NCBI GenBank assembly: GCA_009995455.1
Contig: JAACPJ010000001.1
Location: 331,956 to 395,955 of the forward strand
Direction of reading: 5' to 3'
DNA from: a bacterium
GTDB lineage: Bacteria > Patescibacteriota > Gracilibacteria > UBA4473
Length of the DNA stretch: 64,000 nucleotides
In this document: in pieces, positions 9,301 to 16,635 of the stretch
How the letters are laid out: every line of letters begins with the position of its first letter
Position numbering within the stretch: position 1 is the stretch's first letter
Translations under genes and position numbers: made by a program
Notes under the pieces: model-generated
The model's input: only the letters and a program-made list of their open reading frames with translations
The model's database searches: none
Told to the model about the DNA's origin: nothing

Positions 9301-9936
9301 GGCAGCGGCTTCAATTCCAAAAGCATTATTCCCATAGGGGATTTTATTGAGATAAAGCTCTAAAATTTCATCTTTGCTGTAGTGCCATTCAAGTTTTATA
9401 GCGAGTAAAAGTTCTTTGAATTTACGGGTGTAAGACCGTTCTCCACTGAGAAACACTTGTTTGGCTAGCTGTTGCGTGATGGTAGATCCACCTCGTTGGG
9501 GGCCAATTCCAAAAGCTTCATGCAAAAAAACTTTTACCAAGGCTGGAACATCAAAACCAAAATGGTTATAGAACTGATCATCCTCAATAGCAATGGTGGC
9601 TTGCGGGACCCAAGGTGAAATTTCTTCCAATGGAATATAATCCCGGTTTTCGTCACCATGAATGACGTATAAAATATGGTCTTCTGGTTTTGCGCCAGGC
9701 TCTAAAGCGCCACGATCATAAATAATCGTAGATTCAGCGAAGTTTAATTCTGCGGCGTCTTTAACATCCGGCAAGAAATAAGCGCCATAAACAAACATAA
9801 ACACGGTGAAACCGATACCTAATACCGCGAATCTTATTGTCCAACGAAATCTTTTAACGGGTTTGGTTGGATCTTTTTTCCAAAAATTTAAGCGAGACCA
9901 GACGCTTTGGCGCCGACGGAATTTGTTTATACGCAT
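6331..9936 (-). CDS. Class A penicillin-binding protein with long C-terminal Ig-like extension
   Basis: Bifunctional peptidoglycan glycosyltransferase/transpeptidase anchored in the membrane. Basic cytoplasmic N-terminus, one membrane helix at about 36-54, then the GT51 domain with catalytic EDDQFYNHFG near residue 117 and GGSTITQQLAKQ. The transpeptidase has SSFK near 445 (Ser nucleophile), SLN near 499 and KTGT near 635. A Glu/Ser-rich low-complexity insert (about residues 258-285) sits between the domains. At 1201 residues it is far longer than typical PBP1A (about 700-850); the region from about 905 onward holds two Ig-like beta modules split by a Ser/Asn/Thr linker, suggesting wall or surface binding. 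No Shine-Dalgarno site before the ATG. A second, shorter class A PBP is at 50965-53037. Confidence 0.95.
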   Translation of the reverse strand: MRINKFRRRQSVWSRLNFWKKDPTKPVKRFRWTIRFAVLGIGFTVFMFVYGAYFLPDVKDAAELNFAESTIIYDRGALEPGAKPEDHILYVIHGDENRDYIPLEEISPWVPQATIAIEDDQFYNHFGFDVPALVKVFLHEAFGIGPQRGGSTITQQLAKQVFLSGERSYTRKFKELLLAIKLEWHYSKDEILELYLNKIPYGNNAFGIEAAARTYFGKSSRDLTVAEASILASIPLAPTRFSPYGSNKDSLLGFYEYENFSTEAEARAAEEGESEEESENSSPEEIEAILAPGDLDEGKLKVYKKGRKDLVLQRMLDLEMITPNQFYQAWSEGNSIEFKRGATDINAPHFVFYVREQVENKYGQEFLSQGGLQIYTTLDPDIQAQAEETVKIKTEGYANVYGAENVAMAAINPDNGEILAYIGGKDWFNAEADGQVDVLTSSRQPGSSFKPLVYAAAFMAGYAPATVVFDVETDFGAGYTPQNFNEKFQGPVSIRKALNQSLNIPAIKMAALSTAEKVLELTAKLNIPYEGDADRHGVAIGIGVAEVQPLAHIASFQAFAGDGSIHDPVAILEIRNAAGQVLEKIDPDANKREGLDPQIAALVRNVLTDEKSRPTTEGFSWNTFLELAPNFNSGAKTGTSNRVIPNPTFNADQPESDGNRKFLTVPGDSWTIGFTPHLVAGVWVGNNRGKPMKSGATGLTVAAPVWKNFMDEAHKILVENGANPDKKYTEPTPLVTVEINRLTGKRATEQTPAHLRITEVYPSYSLPTEMDNDASSKKINIFTGEDATDETPDFAVREINYIPLASLKNDPAWMAPVQEWIRNHPIFMNSLGAIMDPEKVVEEENPDAETDAGWRVPVEFIADLPVNLQRRWRQLENLAELTGTKADWTQIMSTPLEDENNPEGTSGDFSFQITSPTVFVNSGEIEVTVNIDRDVDLAEVSYFWDDRLIYKAVRAPYAGKFRIPANAGLGTTHTIKAVASSDDFRSAQDTVSVTVSASSTNTNSNNPTSSGDGYNGPPEIIFLGPLANQSLALDSEAQIVAQVAGSEIETVEFFLDNQSLGFKNNAPYVMNFNTGNTMGRRTLNIKAANKSGLKTEKSIPINVTRESFSEAELPNISEVDKNFRTLSVSLMLPNFEALDEAQVVVSQPEKILYQETWSDLSKYKYIFVPATGIKGNVDIELYVKPEGETEFQKADTDIARY

Positions 9937-10055
9937 ACAAGAGAGGTTTACCCGAATTTAAATGAAATTCAAATTACTCTAACGTACGAACGCGTTTTAA
10001 GGTGACAATTTAATCAATAGATTGAATCGCCATAGCCCTCGGTAAAAGGCAGAAC

Positions 10056-10469
10056 CTATTGTTCAGCGATGGTCTCGGCTACAGCAGCAGTTGCAGTCTG
10101 TGTTTGTGCGGCTTTCCAAGCCTCGTAAACTTGGTTTCGTCTAGAAGCATCTGCGGCAATTAGGTTTAAGATGTCTTGGCTTGAAGGAACTTTGTCTTGC
10201 TCGTCTATTTTTTGGGCTATTTCGGCTTTATCACCACTAATAGTTAAATCAACATCACGATCATTTCTAAATCGAAGTTGTAGGTTTCCACTAGCGTCAC
10301 CTTTCGCAAAAAGCGTCCAGCCTCGATAAGCTTCATTGCTTGCATCGCAACTAGGGTCTTTAAAACCAAAATGTATTTCTGCTCCAAGCTGTCTTTCTTG
10401 ATTTTGTTGTAAACCTTGAAATAAAATTTCACCTAACATTGTTACGGGCGTTTCATCGCTATTTTCCAT
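10056..10469 (-). CDS. Hypothetical 137-residue soluble protein
   Basis: Unrecognised. No signal peptide or membrane segment. The middle (about 25-80) looks beta-rich, with an aromatic stretch around RGWTLFAKG, and the C-terminal 50 residues look helical and end in an Ala/Thr/Gln-rich tail. It is divergent from rpe; both promoters must lie in the 91-base gap. I cannot assign a function. Confidence 0.6.
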   Translation of the reverse strand: MENSDETPVTMLGEILFQGLQQNQERQLGAEIHFGFKDPSCDASNEAYRGWTLFAKGDASGNLQLRFRNDRDVDLTISGDKAEIAQKIDEQDKVPSSQDILNLIAADASRRNQVYEAWKAAQTQTATAAVAETIAEQ

Positions 10470-10560
10470 TTGAAATTAAAATATGAGTTAGGGTCTTTTT
10501 AGAACATCTAAAAACTTAAGTCAATATTTGGAATTTGATTGAAAGTGTTAAGGTGAAGAT

Positions 10561-11196
10561 ATGAAAATTTCCCCTTCAATTTTGGATGCTGATTTTAAAG
10601 CCGTGCAACAAGATTTAGATTCGATTGCTACCGCTGACAGAATCCACTTAGATGTGATGGATGGGCAATACGTTCCCAATCTTAGTTTTGGTCCTCCAGT
10701 ACTAAAAAATTTAAATTACCCGGTTGAATACGAAGTTCATCTAATGGCGCAAAACCCAGACCGGTTTGTGGATTTATTTTGTGATATGGGGGTTTCAACT
10801 TTTACCTTTCATATTGAAACCGTGACTGAAGAAAAAGCGCTGGAGCTTTTTAACGGGCTTAAAGAAAGAGGGGTTAAAGCAGGAATTTGTATTGATGGAG
10901 CGACGCCCGTTTCGGCTTTAAGTGACGAAGTTTTAGACCAGGCAGATCAAGTGTTAGTCATGAGTGTGCAAGCCGGCTTTGGCGGCCAAAGCTTTATGCC
11001 AGAATCAATTAATAAAATTAAAACTCTGCGAGCGCGAGGGTTTAAAGCAGAAATTGAAGTTGATGGTGGCGTGAATTTAGACAATGTGAAACTTCTCGCC
11101 CAGGCGGGCGCTGACATTGTTGTCGTCGGTAGTGCTTTGATGAAGCAGCCGACAGCATTACGCGCAAACCTAATAACTCAATTCCAATCTTCATAA
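10561..11196 (+). CDS. rpe: Ribulose-phosphate 3-epimerase
   Basis: Interconverts ribulose 5-phosphate and xylulose 5-phosphate in the non-oxidative pentose phosphate pathway. It begins ISPSILDADF, followed by HLDVMDG (metal His and catalytic Asp), the phosphate-side segment VPNLSFGP, HLM, and the second catalytic Asp in EVDGGVN; a beta/alpha barrel of 211 residues, close to the family's usual 215-225. AAGGTG about 5 bases before the ATG is one of the few Shine-Dalgarno-like sites in native genes of this window. Ten bases separate it from the downstream FMN oxidoreductase gene, so rpe, that gene, ribE and yidD form an operon. Confidence 0.95.
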   Translation: MKISPSILDADFKAVQQDLDSIATADRIHLDVMDGQYVPNLSFGPPVLKNLNYPVEYEVHLMAQNPDRFVDLFCDMGVSTFTFHIETVTEEKALELFNGLKERGVKAGICIDGATPVSALSDEVLDQADQVLVMSVQAGFGGQSFMPESINKIKTLRARGFKAEIEVDGGVNLDNVKLLAQAGADIVVVGSALMKQPTALRANLITQFQSS

Positions 11197-11206
11197 TTAT
11201 CACAAC

Positions 11207-11773
11207 ATGGTGCAAACTTTAGTCGTTATCGTTGGTCATCCCGAGGCAGGTTCTTTAAATCATGCCGCGGCTGAGGCTTTGGTGGTGGCAGGTGTCTCAA
11301 AAGGATTAGAGGTTCAAGTGCTGCGGGCTTACGATTTTCCTTTCTTACCGAATGATCCTTCTAAGCATGGATTTCCTGAAGAATATGAAAAAGCAGTACA
11401 GTGCATTGAACAAGCCACTTACTTAGCCGCGGTAACACCAATGTGGAATTTATCTATCACGAACGGTTTAAAAAACTTTATTGATGGGGTTATGCAACCA
11501 CGGCGATTATTTCAATACAATAAAAAAGGTAACCCAGAGGGGTTGTTGAAAACTAAAAAAATGTTGATTGTCTGGACGAGTGGAGGTCCAATCTGGGTTT
11601 ATAAAATTGTTTTTGGAAATCCGGTTTATAAACAAATAAAAGCTGTATTTAAATTTTGTGGTGTAAAAGCCTTTGATCAAAAAGCCCTTGGTAAAGTCTT
11701 AGGGAAAGATTCACCCGAAGAAAAAGCTCGTGTGAGCAACTTTATTAAGGAACTAGAAACTTATAAATTTTAA
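11207..11773 (+). CDS. Flavodoxin-fold NAD(P)H:quinone/azo-type oxidoreductase
   Basis: Probably an FMN-dependent cytoplasmic oxidoreductase of the Flavodoxin_2 family (AzoR/MdaB/KefF group). The N-terminus is a beta strand followed by the phosphate loop GHPEAGSLNHA; TPMWNLSITNGLKNFID matches the FMN-binding loop of AzoR, and TSGGP is the second flavin loop. 188 residues, typical length. It lies between rpe and ribE, and its stop codon is directly followed by the ribE ATG, so a flavin enzyme is cotranscribed with a riboflavin gene. The exact electron acceptor cannot be told from sequence. Confidence 0.8.
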   Translation: MVQTLVVIVGHPEAGSLNHAAAEALVVAGVSKGLEVQVLRAYDFPFLPNDPSKHGFPEEYEKAVQCIEQATYLAAVTPMWNLSITNGLKNFIDGVMQPRRLFQYNKKGNPEGLLKTKKMLIVWTSGGPIWVYKIVFGNPVYKQIKAVFKFCGVKAFDQKALGKVLGKDSPEEKARVSNFIKELETYKF

Positions 11774-12355
11774 ATGTTCACGGGAATTATTGAGAAAGTC
11801 GGCAAAATTAATTCGATTGAGGCGAATCGGTTTGTGATAAGTCATGATTTTGAAGAGTCTTTTGAACTAGGCGAATCAATCGCTTTAAATGGCATGTGTG
11901 CAACCGTGGTAGAATTTTCTTCAAATGATATATCGGTCGATATAATTCAAGAATCCCGAAAGCTAACGACCTTTGGAACCGCGCAACCCAGAGATTTAGT
12001 GAATTTAGAAAGAGCCGCCAAAATTGGACACCGAAATTCAGGACACAATGTAACCGGGCATATTGATGAAGTTGGAGAAATTATAAAACTTGAATGGATT
12101 GAAGATTTTTGGTTAGTTCGAGTTAAAATTAATCCGCTGCATCGGGCTTGGTTAGTTCATAAAGGCTCTGTTGCGCTTGAAGGCATTTCTTTAACCGTTA
12201 GTGGAGTGAGTGATTTAAAAGCGAATGATGCCTGGTTTGAGGTTTCAATTATTCCACATACCTGGGAACACACGACGTTAAAAACGAGAGCTGTGGGTGA
12301 CAAGGTGAATGTTGAATTTGATATCTTGGGTAAGTACGCCCTGAACCAAGTTTAA
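11774..12355 (+). CDS. ribE: Riboflavin synthase, alpha chain
   Basis: Dismutates two 6,7-dimethyl-8-ribityllumazine molecules to riboflavin. Two lumazine-binding repeats are visible: residues 1-95 start with the family signature MFTGIIEKVG, and the second begins at NVTGHIDEVG and contains LEGISLTV. Length 193 versus the usual 195-215. The ATG follows the upstream stop codon with no gap, and its stop codon overlaps the yidD ATG by one base (TAATG), so translation is probably coupled. With ribD this is part of a riboflavin route; ribBA and ribH are outside the window. Confidence 0.95.
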   Translation: MFTGIIEKVGKINSIEANRFVISHDFEESFELGESIALNGMCATVVEFSSNDISVDIIQESRKLTTFGTAQPRDLVNLERAAKIGHRNSGHNVTGHIDEVGEIIKLEWIEDFWLVRVKINPLHRAWLVHKGSVALEGISLTVSGVSDLKANDAWFEVSIIPHTWEHTTLKTRAVGDKVNVEFDILGKYALNQV

Positions 12356-12618
12356 TGTGGAAAATTTTATTATGGCCTGACCAAGCTTTAGCCAAGATAA
12401 GTATTAAGTTGATTAAAATTTATCAGGCTACGTTTTCGCCTGATCACTCGGTTAGTGGTATTGGGGATCCTTTGAAAGGCTGTAAATTTTATCCTAGTTG
12501 TTCTAATTACGGCATTCAGGCCCTCGAAAAATATGGATTTATAGTTGGGGTGCCTCGTACTATTTGGCGAGTTTTGCGCTGTCATCCCTGGAGTCACGGG
12601 GGCGTCGATTACCCTTAA
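12355..12618 (+). CDS. yidD: Membrane protein insertion efficiency factor YidD
   Basis: Small membrane-associated protein that assists YidC/Sec insertion. The family core is clear: KCKFYPSCSNYG with its spaced cysteines, then ALEKYG, and RCHPWSHGGVDYP near the end. 87 residues, normal length. The N-terminal amphipathic helix (about residues 8-25) is the membrane contact. It overlaps ribE by one base rather than sitting with rnpA and yidC, its usual neighbours, which is unusual but the sequence leaves little doubt. Confidence 0.93.
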   Translation: MWKILLWPDQALAKISIKLIKIYQATFSPDHSVSGIGDPLKGCKFYPSCSNYGIQALEKYGFIVGVPRTIWRVLRCHPWSHGGVDYP

Positions 12619-12619
12619 A

Positions 12620-13075
12620 AACCTAAATACGAATTTAGAAAAAAGTTGGTGCCGACCCGCAATTAAGCGGGTCGAGCACATTTTTGGCTGAGGTTTCTGA
12701 GCCCTTTACCTTTCGGTAATTTGTGGCAAATTGTGCCCGCGAATGATTTCCATTCCGATCAAGTCGGCGCCTACCATCGCTGCCCAAAGTAGGGCAGAGA
12801 TGAATGACAAATCCTGAATCCAGGAAGTGGGCGTTGCCAGCCTGCTGGCGGTAAGCCAAAGCGGTACAAAAGTTATCAGCGCCAAATAAATGGCGGCGAT
12901 CAGAGCATCGCCTTCGGCGAATTTCAGTGCCAGGTCGTACATTTTGGATTCTCCAAAATTTTGAAAGATCTCAGCCAGCTCGACCGAGAAATTTCTGGTT
13001 GGGCCCCCGCCCAATTCGAATTTCCATCAAAGTAGAGTTATTGTGATTTTAGCACAATAATAAAAAAAAGTCACG
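12620..13075 (-). other. Possible inverted-repeat cassette D (membrane-protein payload)
   Basis: A GC-richer island between yidD and the M50 protease, resembling cassettes A-C but less clear. Short complementary arms CGAATT (12630-12635) and AATTCG (13013-13018) enclose it. Reading leftward, outside the second arm comes TATTTAGGTTTTTAA, like the TATTTATCTTTTTTAA of cassette B. Inside is a perfect hairpin CGACCCGC/GCGGGTCG (about 12653-12674), placed as in A and B just inside the terminal arm. A minus-strand promoter GTGACT (13069-13074), 17 bp, TAAAAT (13046-13051) lies outside the other arm. The 6 bp arms alone would not be significant; the combination is suggestive. Confidence 0.4.
12706..12942 (-). 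CDS. Small two-helix membrane protein, probably foreign
   Basis: Unrecognised 78-residue protein with hydrophobic segments at about residues 13-32 and 44-65. The start at 12942 is chosen because GGAG lies 8 bases before this ATG; an in-frame ATG at 13014 would add 24 unlikely residues with no ribosome site. The Shine-Dalgarno sequence and higher GC set it apart from the leaderless-type neighbours, as for the other cassette payloads. A TTTTGGA/TCCAAAA hairpin overlaps the ribosome-binding site. Confidence 0.5.
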   Translation of the reverse strand: MYDLALKFAEGDALIAAIYLALITFVPLWLTASRLATPTSWIQDLSFISALLWAAMVGADLIGMEIIRGHNLPQITER

Positions 13076-13096
13076 CTTTGGGGGTTGCCCTAAATT

Positions 13097-13124
13097 TTGC
13101 CATCCATCATTTTATTCTTACACT
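13097..13124 (+). promoter_or_regulatory. Promoter for the M50 protease gene
   Basis: TTGCCA (13097-13102), 16 bp, TACACT (13119-13124); the ATG at 13133 is 8 bases after the -10 box, giving a leaderless mRNA and ruling out the TTG at 13097 as start. Confidence 0.5.
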
Positions 13125-13132
13125 CGCCCACG

Positions 13133-14062
13133 ATGATTATATTTTCGATCTTGGCTTTCTTACTGATTTTTTCGACGCTTATTATTGTGCACGAGTTTGG
13201 GCATTATTACGCGGCTATTAAGTCGGGCGTAAAAGTAGAGGAGTTTGGTTTAGGGATGGGGAAAAAATTATTTGGTTATAAACGAGGTGAAACAGAGTTT
13301 ACTTTGAATTTAATTCCTTTTGGGGGCTTTGTCAGAATGCTCGGTGAAGAAGACGATTCAAAAGATCCGCGTAGTTTTGGCCAGGCGAAATTATGGAAAC
13401 GAATGATTATTACTCTAGCTGGGGTATTTATGAATTTTGTCATGGCTATCACGTTTCTAACTATTTTATTTACCGTGGGAACGGACCCTATTTTGGTTTC
13501 TCAAGCTGATGTAGAGCGAGCTTATGACAACGAAGTGATAGCTTTCACCGTAAACGGTGAACGAATGACTCCGGATGAAATAAAAGCCTTGGATGAGCCA
13601 AATGCACCGGTCGTGTTTGAATATTTACAGCAAACTAAAGCGCCTTTCCCTCAGTCAATTTGGCTGGCTACCACCGAAACAGTTCGTATTTCTTGGGCCG
13701 TGCTTGAGAAAGCCGCGGAAATTCCAGTAGAGCTCATTCAAAAACAAAGAGTCCCAGAAGGTTTAGCTGGGCCAGTTGGAATCGCAGAAGTAACGCACAA
13801 AGTTTTGCCACAAGGTTTTATGGCTTTAGTAAAACTAACGGCTTTGCTTTCAATTTCATTAGCCGTTATGAATTTACTCCCAATTCCGGCTCTTGATGGA
13901 GGGCGATTTGTTTTTCAAATTTTAGAGTTAATACTCAAGCCATTTAAAATTAAGCCAAACGAAAAATGGGAAAATTTCGCTCATATGGGCGGCTTTGCCT
14001 TACTAATGGGGCTTTTGCTTATTATCACTTGGAACGATATAACACGCATATTTTTAAGCTAA
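13133..14062 (+). CDS. rseP: Site-2-type membrane metalloprotease (RseP/M50 family)
   Basis: Intramembrane zinc protease that cleaves anti-sigma factors or leftover signal peptides. The first membrane helix carries HEFGH at residues 20-24 (zinc ligands and catalytic Glu), and the third ligand lies in NLLPIPALDGGR near residue 246 within a later helix; a last helix is near the C-terminus. 309 residues is short against about 420-450 for E. coli RseP: the periplasmic part between the helices (about 118-230) has no clear PDZ signature and is reduced. The ATG at 13133 is preferred over an upstream TTG because a -10 box lies between them. Confidence 0.9.
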   Translation: MIIFSILAFLLIFSTLIIVHEFGHYYAAIKSGVKVEEFGLGMGKKLFGYKRGETEFTLNLIPFGGFVRMLGEEDDSKDPRSFGQAKLWKRMIITLAGVFMNFVMAITFLTILFTVGTDPILVSQADVERAYDNEVIAFTVNGERMTPDEIKALDEPNAPVVFEYLQQTKAPFPQSIWLATTETVRISWAVLEKAAEIPVELIQKQRVPEGLAGPVGIAEVTHKVLPQGFMALVKLTALLSISLAVMNLLPIPALDGGRFVFQILELILKPFKIKPNEKWENFAHMGGFALLMGLLLIITWNDITRIFLS

Positions 14063-14097
14063 AAACGAGTACATTTAAGGATGCGAGCTTTTCGGGC

Positions 14098-14125
14098 TTG
14101 ACAGTTAAAGCCGCTTTCATAATAT
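14098..14125 (+). promoter_or_regulatory. Promoter for rplY
   Basis: Perfect TTGACA (14098-14103), 16 bp, TAATAT (14120-14125), about 37 bases before the start codon. Confidence 0.8.
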
Positions 14126-14162
14126 CGCGCGGCTAAATTAAAGAATTTAAAAGAAATTATAT

Positions 14163-14801
14163 ATGGCTGAAACGTACAGCTTGGCTGCCGAAGTAAGAGA
14201 AACTACTAAAAAGTCTGCTCGAGATACTCGAGCTAAAGGACGAGTTCCTGGAGTGCTTTACGGTCATGGTGTTGACACTCAAGCCTTCAGTGTAGATTAC
14301 TCTGAATTTTTACGTTTGATTCGTCGAGCCGGTCAATCTTCATTGGTTGATTTAGACTTCAATGGTAAAAAAACAAAAGTACTCATTCACAAGTACGATC
14401 AAGATCCAGTACAAGATACTTTTACGCACATCGATTTGATGGCGGTGAATTTAAAAGAAAAAACTATGGTTCACGTTCCATTAGAGTTTGTGGGTGAATC
14501 TGAAGCGGTTAAATCTAAGGGCGGGGTTTTGAATATTGCTCACACGAGTTTAGATATTCGATGTCTTCCAAGTGATATTCCACACGAGATTGAAGTTGAT
14601 ATTTCGGGTCTAGCTAACATTCATGATCATATCAGTATTGCAGATTTGAAGCTTTCTGATGATATTGAGATTATGAATCTTGATGAAGATACTCAGCTTT
14701 GTTCTATTATGGGACGAGCCGCTGAAGAAGAAGATTTAGACGCTCCTATTGAAATGCCAGACGCTGATTTAGCGCCTGAAAAAGATAAAGAAGAAGCTTA
14801 A
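14163..14801 (+). CDS. rplY: Ribosomal protein L25, long (CTC/TL5) form
   Basis: Binds 5S rRNA in the 50S subunit. The N-terminal L25 domain (about 1-92) includes GRVPGVLYGHG and VLIHKYDQDPV; the TL5-type beta domain (about 98-185) contains VPLEFVGESEAVK and KGGVLNIA. The last 25 residues are strongly acidic. At 212 residues this is the long form. It has its own TTGACA promoter and a downstream terminator, so it is monocistronic. Confidence 0.95.
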   Translation: MAETYSLAAEVRETTKKSARDTRAKGRVPGVLYGHGVDTQAFSVDYSEFLRLIRRAGQSSLVDLDFNGKKTKVLIHKYDQDPVQDTFTHIDLMAVNLKEKTMVHVPLEFVGESEAVKSKGGVLNIAHTSLDIRCLPSDIPHEIEVDISGLANIHDHISIADLKLSDDIEIMNLDEDTQLCSIMGRAAEEEDLDAPIEMPDADLAPEKDKEEA

Positions 14802-14826
14802 TTAGCAAAAAATTAATTCCTAAAAT

Positions 14827-14853
14827 AAAAGTCGCCTTTGGCGGCTTTTTTTT
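14827..14853 (+). terminator. Terminator of rplY
   Basis: GTCGCC / GGCGGC stem around TTT, followed by a run of nine T. Confidence 0.8.
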
Positions 14854-14867
14854 TAAGCTAAAAACAA

Positions 14868-15635
14868 ATGAAAGTAATTTTTAATGGCGAATTAAAAGAA
14901 TCTGGTGATCCAAGTATTTATGTTTCTCCATTTGGTCCGGCTTTAGAATTTGGTCAAAGTGTTTTTGAAACTTTTAAAGTGACAGCTGGTCGACCACCAG
15001 CTTCAATAAAGGAACACTGGGAGCGACTTTTTAAATCCGCTCAAATTCTAGAGTTTCAGGTGCCACCGAGTCTAAAACAACAAACTCTAGACTCGGGCTT
15101 AGCGCAACTTATCAGCACCCTTGATTTAAAACATGAATACCGCTGTAAGGTTTTAGTCTGTGCCGATTTTTGGTGGATTAAGGCTATGCCACTTTTACCT
15201 TTTCCAGAGAGGCATTATATCGAAGGGGTGGTGGTGAATGAGGCCGTAGTTCAACGTATTTTGCCTGAAGCAAAAGCCGCTTCCCCTTTATATTCTTTGT
15301 ATGCCTCTCAGCACTCTAATGATGGTATTTTTGAAACCCTTTATTTCTCTTCGGAGAATCAACTACTTGAAGGGAGTGTGAGTAACGTTATAGCTGTTAT
15401 TGATAACGTATTGGTAACTCCAAATCAGAAAGTTTTGCCTGGTATTACGGTTCGTGAGGTTTTAAAAAAGGCTCAATCCGTCGGACTTAAAACTGAATTT
15501 AAAGTGGTTAGCCGGGGTGATCTGATGAAAGCTTCTGAAATTTTTCTAACGAATTCAATAAAAGGACTCGTTCCCGTTAAAGCTTGGAATAATTGGGAAA
15601 AAAGTTCATCGGCGGTTTATGACTTATTAAAATGA
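14868..15635 (+). CDS. Class IV PLP aminotransferase-like enzyme
   Basis: Fold type IV PLP enzyme, a branched-chain/D-amino-acid aminotransferase or 4-amino-4-deoxychorismate lyase. Family features: FGQSVFETFKV and HWERLFKSAQIL near the N-terminus, the probable PLP lysine in LPEAKAASPLY, LLEGSVSNV with the Glu that contacts the PLP nitrogen, GITVREVL, and EIFLTNS. 255 residues is slightly short (270-300 is usual for branched-chain enzymes). The motif set does not settle the substrate. It starts only 15 bases after the rplY terminator and is followed by its own downstream neighbour's promoter. Confidence 0.8.
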   Translation: MKVIFNGELKESGDPSIYVSPFGPALEFGQSVFETFKVTAGRPPASIKEHWERLFKSAQILEFQVPPSLKQQTLDSGLAQLISTLDLKHEYRCKVLVCADFWWIKAMPLLPFPERHYIEGVVVNEAVVQRILPEAKAASPLYSLYASQHSNDGIFETLYFSSENQLLEGSVSNVIAVIDNVLVTPNQKVLPGITVREVLKKAQSVGLKTEFKVVSRGDLMKASEIFLTNSIKGLVPVKAWNNWEKSSSAVYDLLK

Positions 15636-15644
15636 AAGTTCAAA

Positions 15645-15673
15645 TTGTCATTTGTTTGAAATATTGCTATAAT
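15645..15673 (+). promoter_or_regulatory. Strong promoter for a leaderless glycosyltransferase mRNA
   Basis: TTGTCA (15645-15650), 17 bp, TATAAT (15668-15673) with extended -10 TGC. The ATG at 15682 is 8 bases after the -10 box, so the start codon is at or next to the first transcribed base. Confidence 0.8.
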
Positions 15674-15681
15674 AGATTTAA

Positions 15682-16569
15682 ATGTCTAACCCACAGGTAT
15701 CAATTATAATTCCGTCTTTTAATGAAGGCGCTTGGCTTGAACGCACGGTGCGTGGTTGTTTAGAGAAAACCGATTACCCTGATTTTGAAATTATTGTGGT
15801 AGGGGATGGCTGCACCGATGGCTCAATTGAAGCCTTAGAGTCCAGAAAATTTCCTAATGTTAAAATTATTAATCTAGATAAAAGTGCTGGAGCCATTGTA
15901 ACAAGAAACAAAGGGGCTGAAATTGCGACCGGTAAAGTGTTAGTGTTTATTGATTCTCATCAAGAGCCGATGACCGAAAATTGGTTGAAGGTGTTGGTGG
16001 ATTTACTAGAAAAACCAAACTGTGGAGCGGCTACGGTAAATATTGCTTCCATTGGCGAAGTCGATCGCCTGGGTTTTTTGTACACACTGAAGAATTGGTC
16101 TTTAGAGCCTACTTGGGTACGCCCTGAAAATGCAACGGCTCAGATGCTGGCCCCAGCCGTTCCTGGAGGGTGTTTTGCCATTAGAAAGCAATTATTTGTT
16201 GAAACCGGGGGTTTTAATAATCGCCTAAAAAAATGGGGACGAGAAGATTTTGAGTTTAGTTTGCGTTTGTGGCGAATGGGATATGATTTATGGTTCTCAG
16301 GAGATGCCATTATGGGACACGCATTTGATCACAATCGAGCTTTTGAAATTAGTTGGGAACAGGTTGATTTCAACACCCTTTGGACGGCTTATACCCTTTT
16401 TGATTCCGAAAGCTTGGAATTAGTTGAAGCCGAGATTAAAAGCGTTCGCCCGAAGGTGTTTGAAAAACTAAAGATGAATTTTAATTTATCTGAAATAGAG
16501 AAAATTAAAGAGAATCTTTCTATGAACAGGTCTTTTGCGGAATACAAGGAGCATTTTATAAGAATTTAA
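15682..16569 (+). CDS. Family 2 glycosyltransferase resembling polypeptide GalNAc-transferases
   Basis: Inverting GT-A glycosyltransferase using a nucleotide sugar. It starts with VSIIIPSFNEG and VVGDGCTDGS. The metal site is DSH (in FIDSHQEP) instead of the common DXD, and the acceptor-side motif is WGREDFEFSLRLWRMGYDLW. DSH together with W-x-x-E-D-x-E-x-S-x-R-x-W is the combination seen in animal polypeptide GalNAc-transferases and bacterial relatives. No membrane segment; cytoplasmic. 295 residues; no lectin domain. The -10 box 8 bases upstream fixes the start. Directly downstream is the first of three tandem secreted-protein genes, so modification of a protein is conceivable but not shown. 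Confidence 0.85.
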   Translation: MSNPQVSIIIPSFNEGAWLERTVRGCLEKTDYPDFEIIVVGDGCTDGSIEALESRKFPNVKIINLDKSAGAIVTRNKGAEIATGKVLVFIDSHQEPMTENWLKVLVDLLEKPNCGAATVNIASIGEVDRLGFLYTLKNWSLEPTWVRPENATAQMLAPAVPGGCFAIRKQLFVETGGFNNRLKKWGREDFEFSLRLWRMGYDLWFSGDAIMGHAFDHNRAFEISWEQVDFNTLWTAYTLFDSESLELVEAEIKSVRPKVFEKLKMNFNLSEIEKIKENLSMNRSFAEYKEHFIRI

Positions 16570-16573
16570 TTAG

Positions 16574-16602
16574 TTGCGTTAATATAAAACTATTAATACA
16601 AT
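16574..16602 (+). promoter_or_regulatory. Promoter for the first of three tandem secreted proteins
   Basis: TTGCGT (16574-16579), 17 bp, TACAAT (16597-16602), about 33 bases before the start codon. Confidence 0.6.
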
Positions 16603-16635
16603 TCAATTATTCATTACTTTTTAATTATTTAAAAA

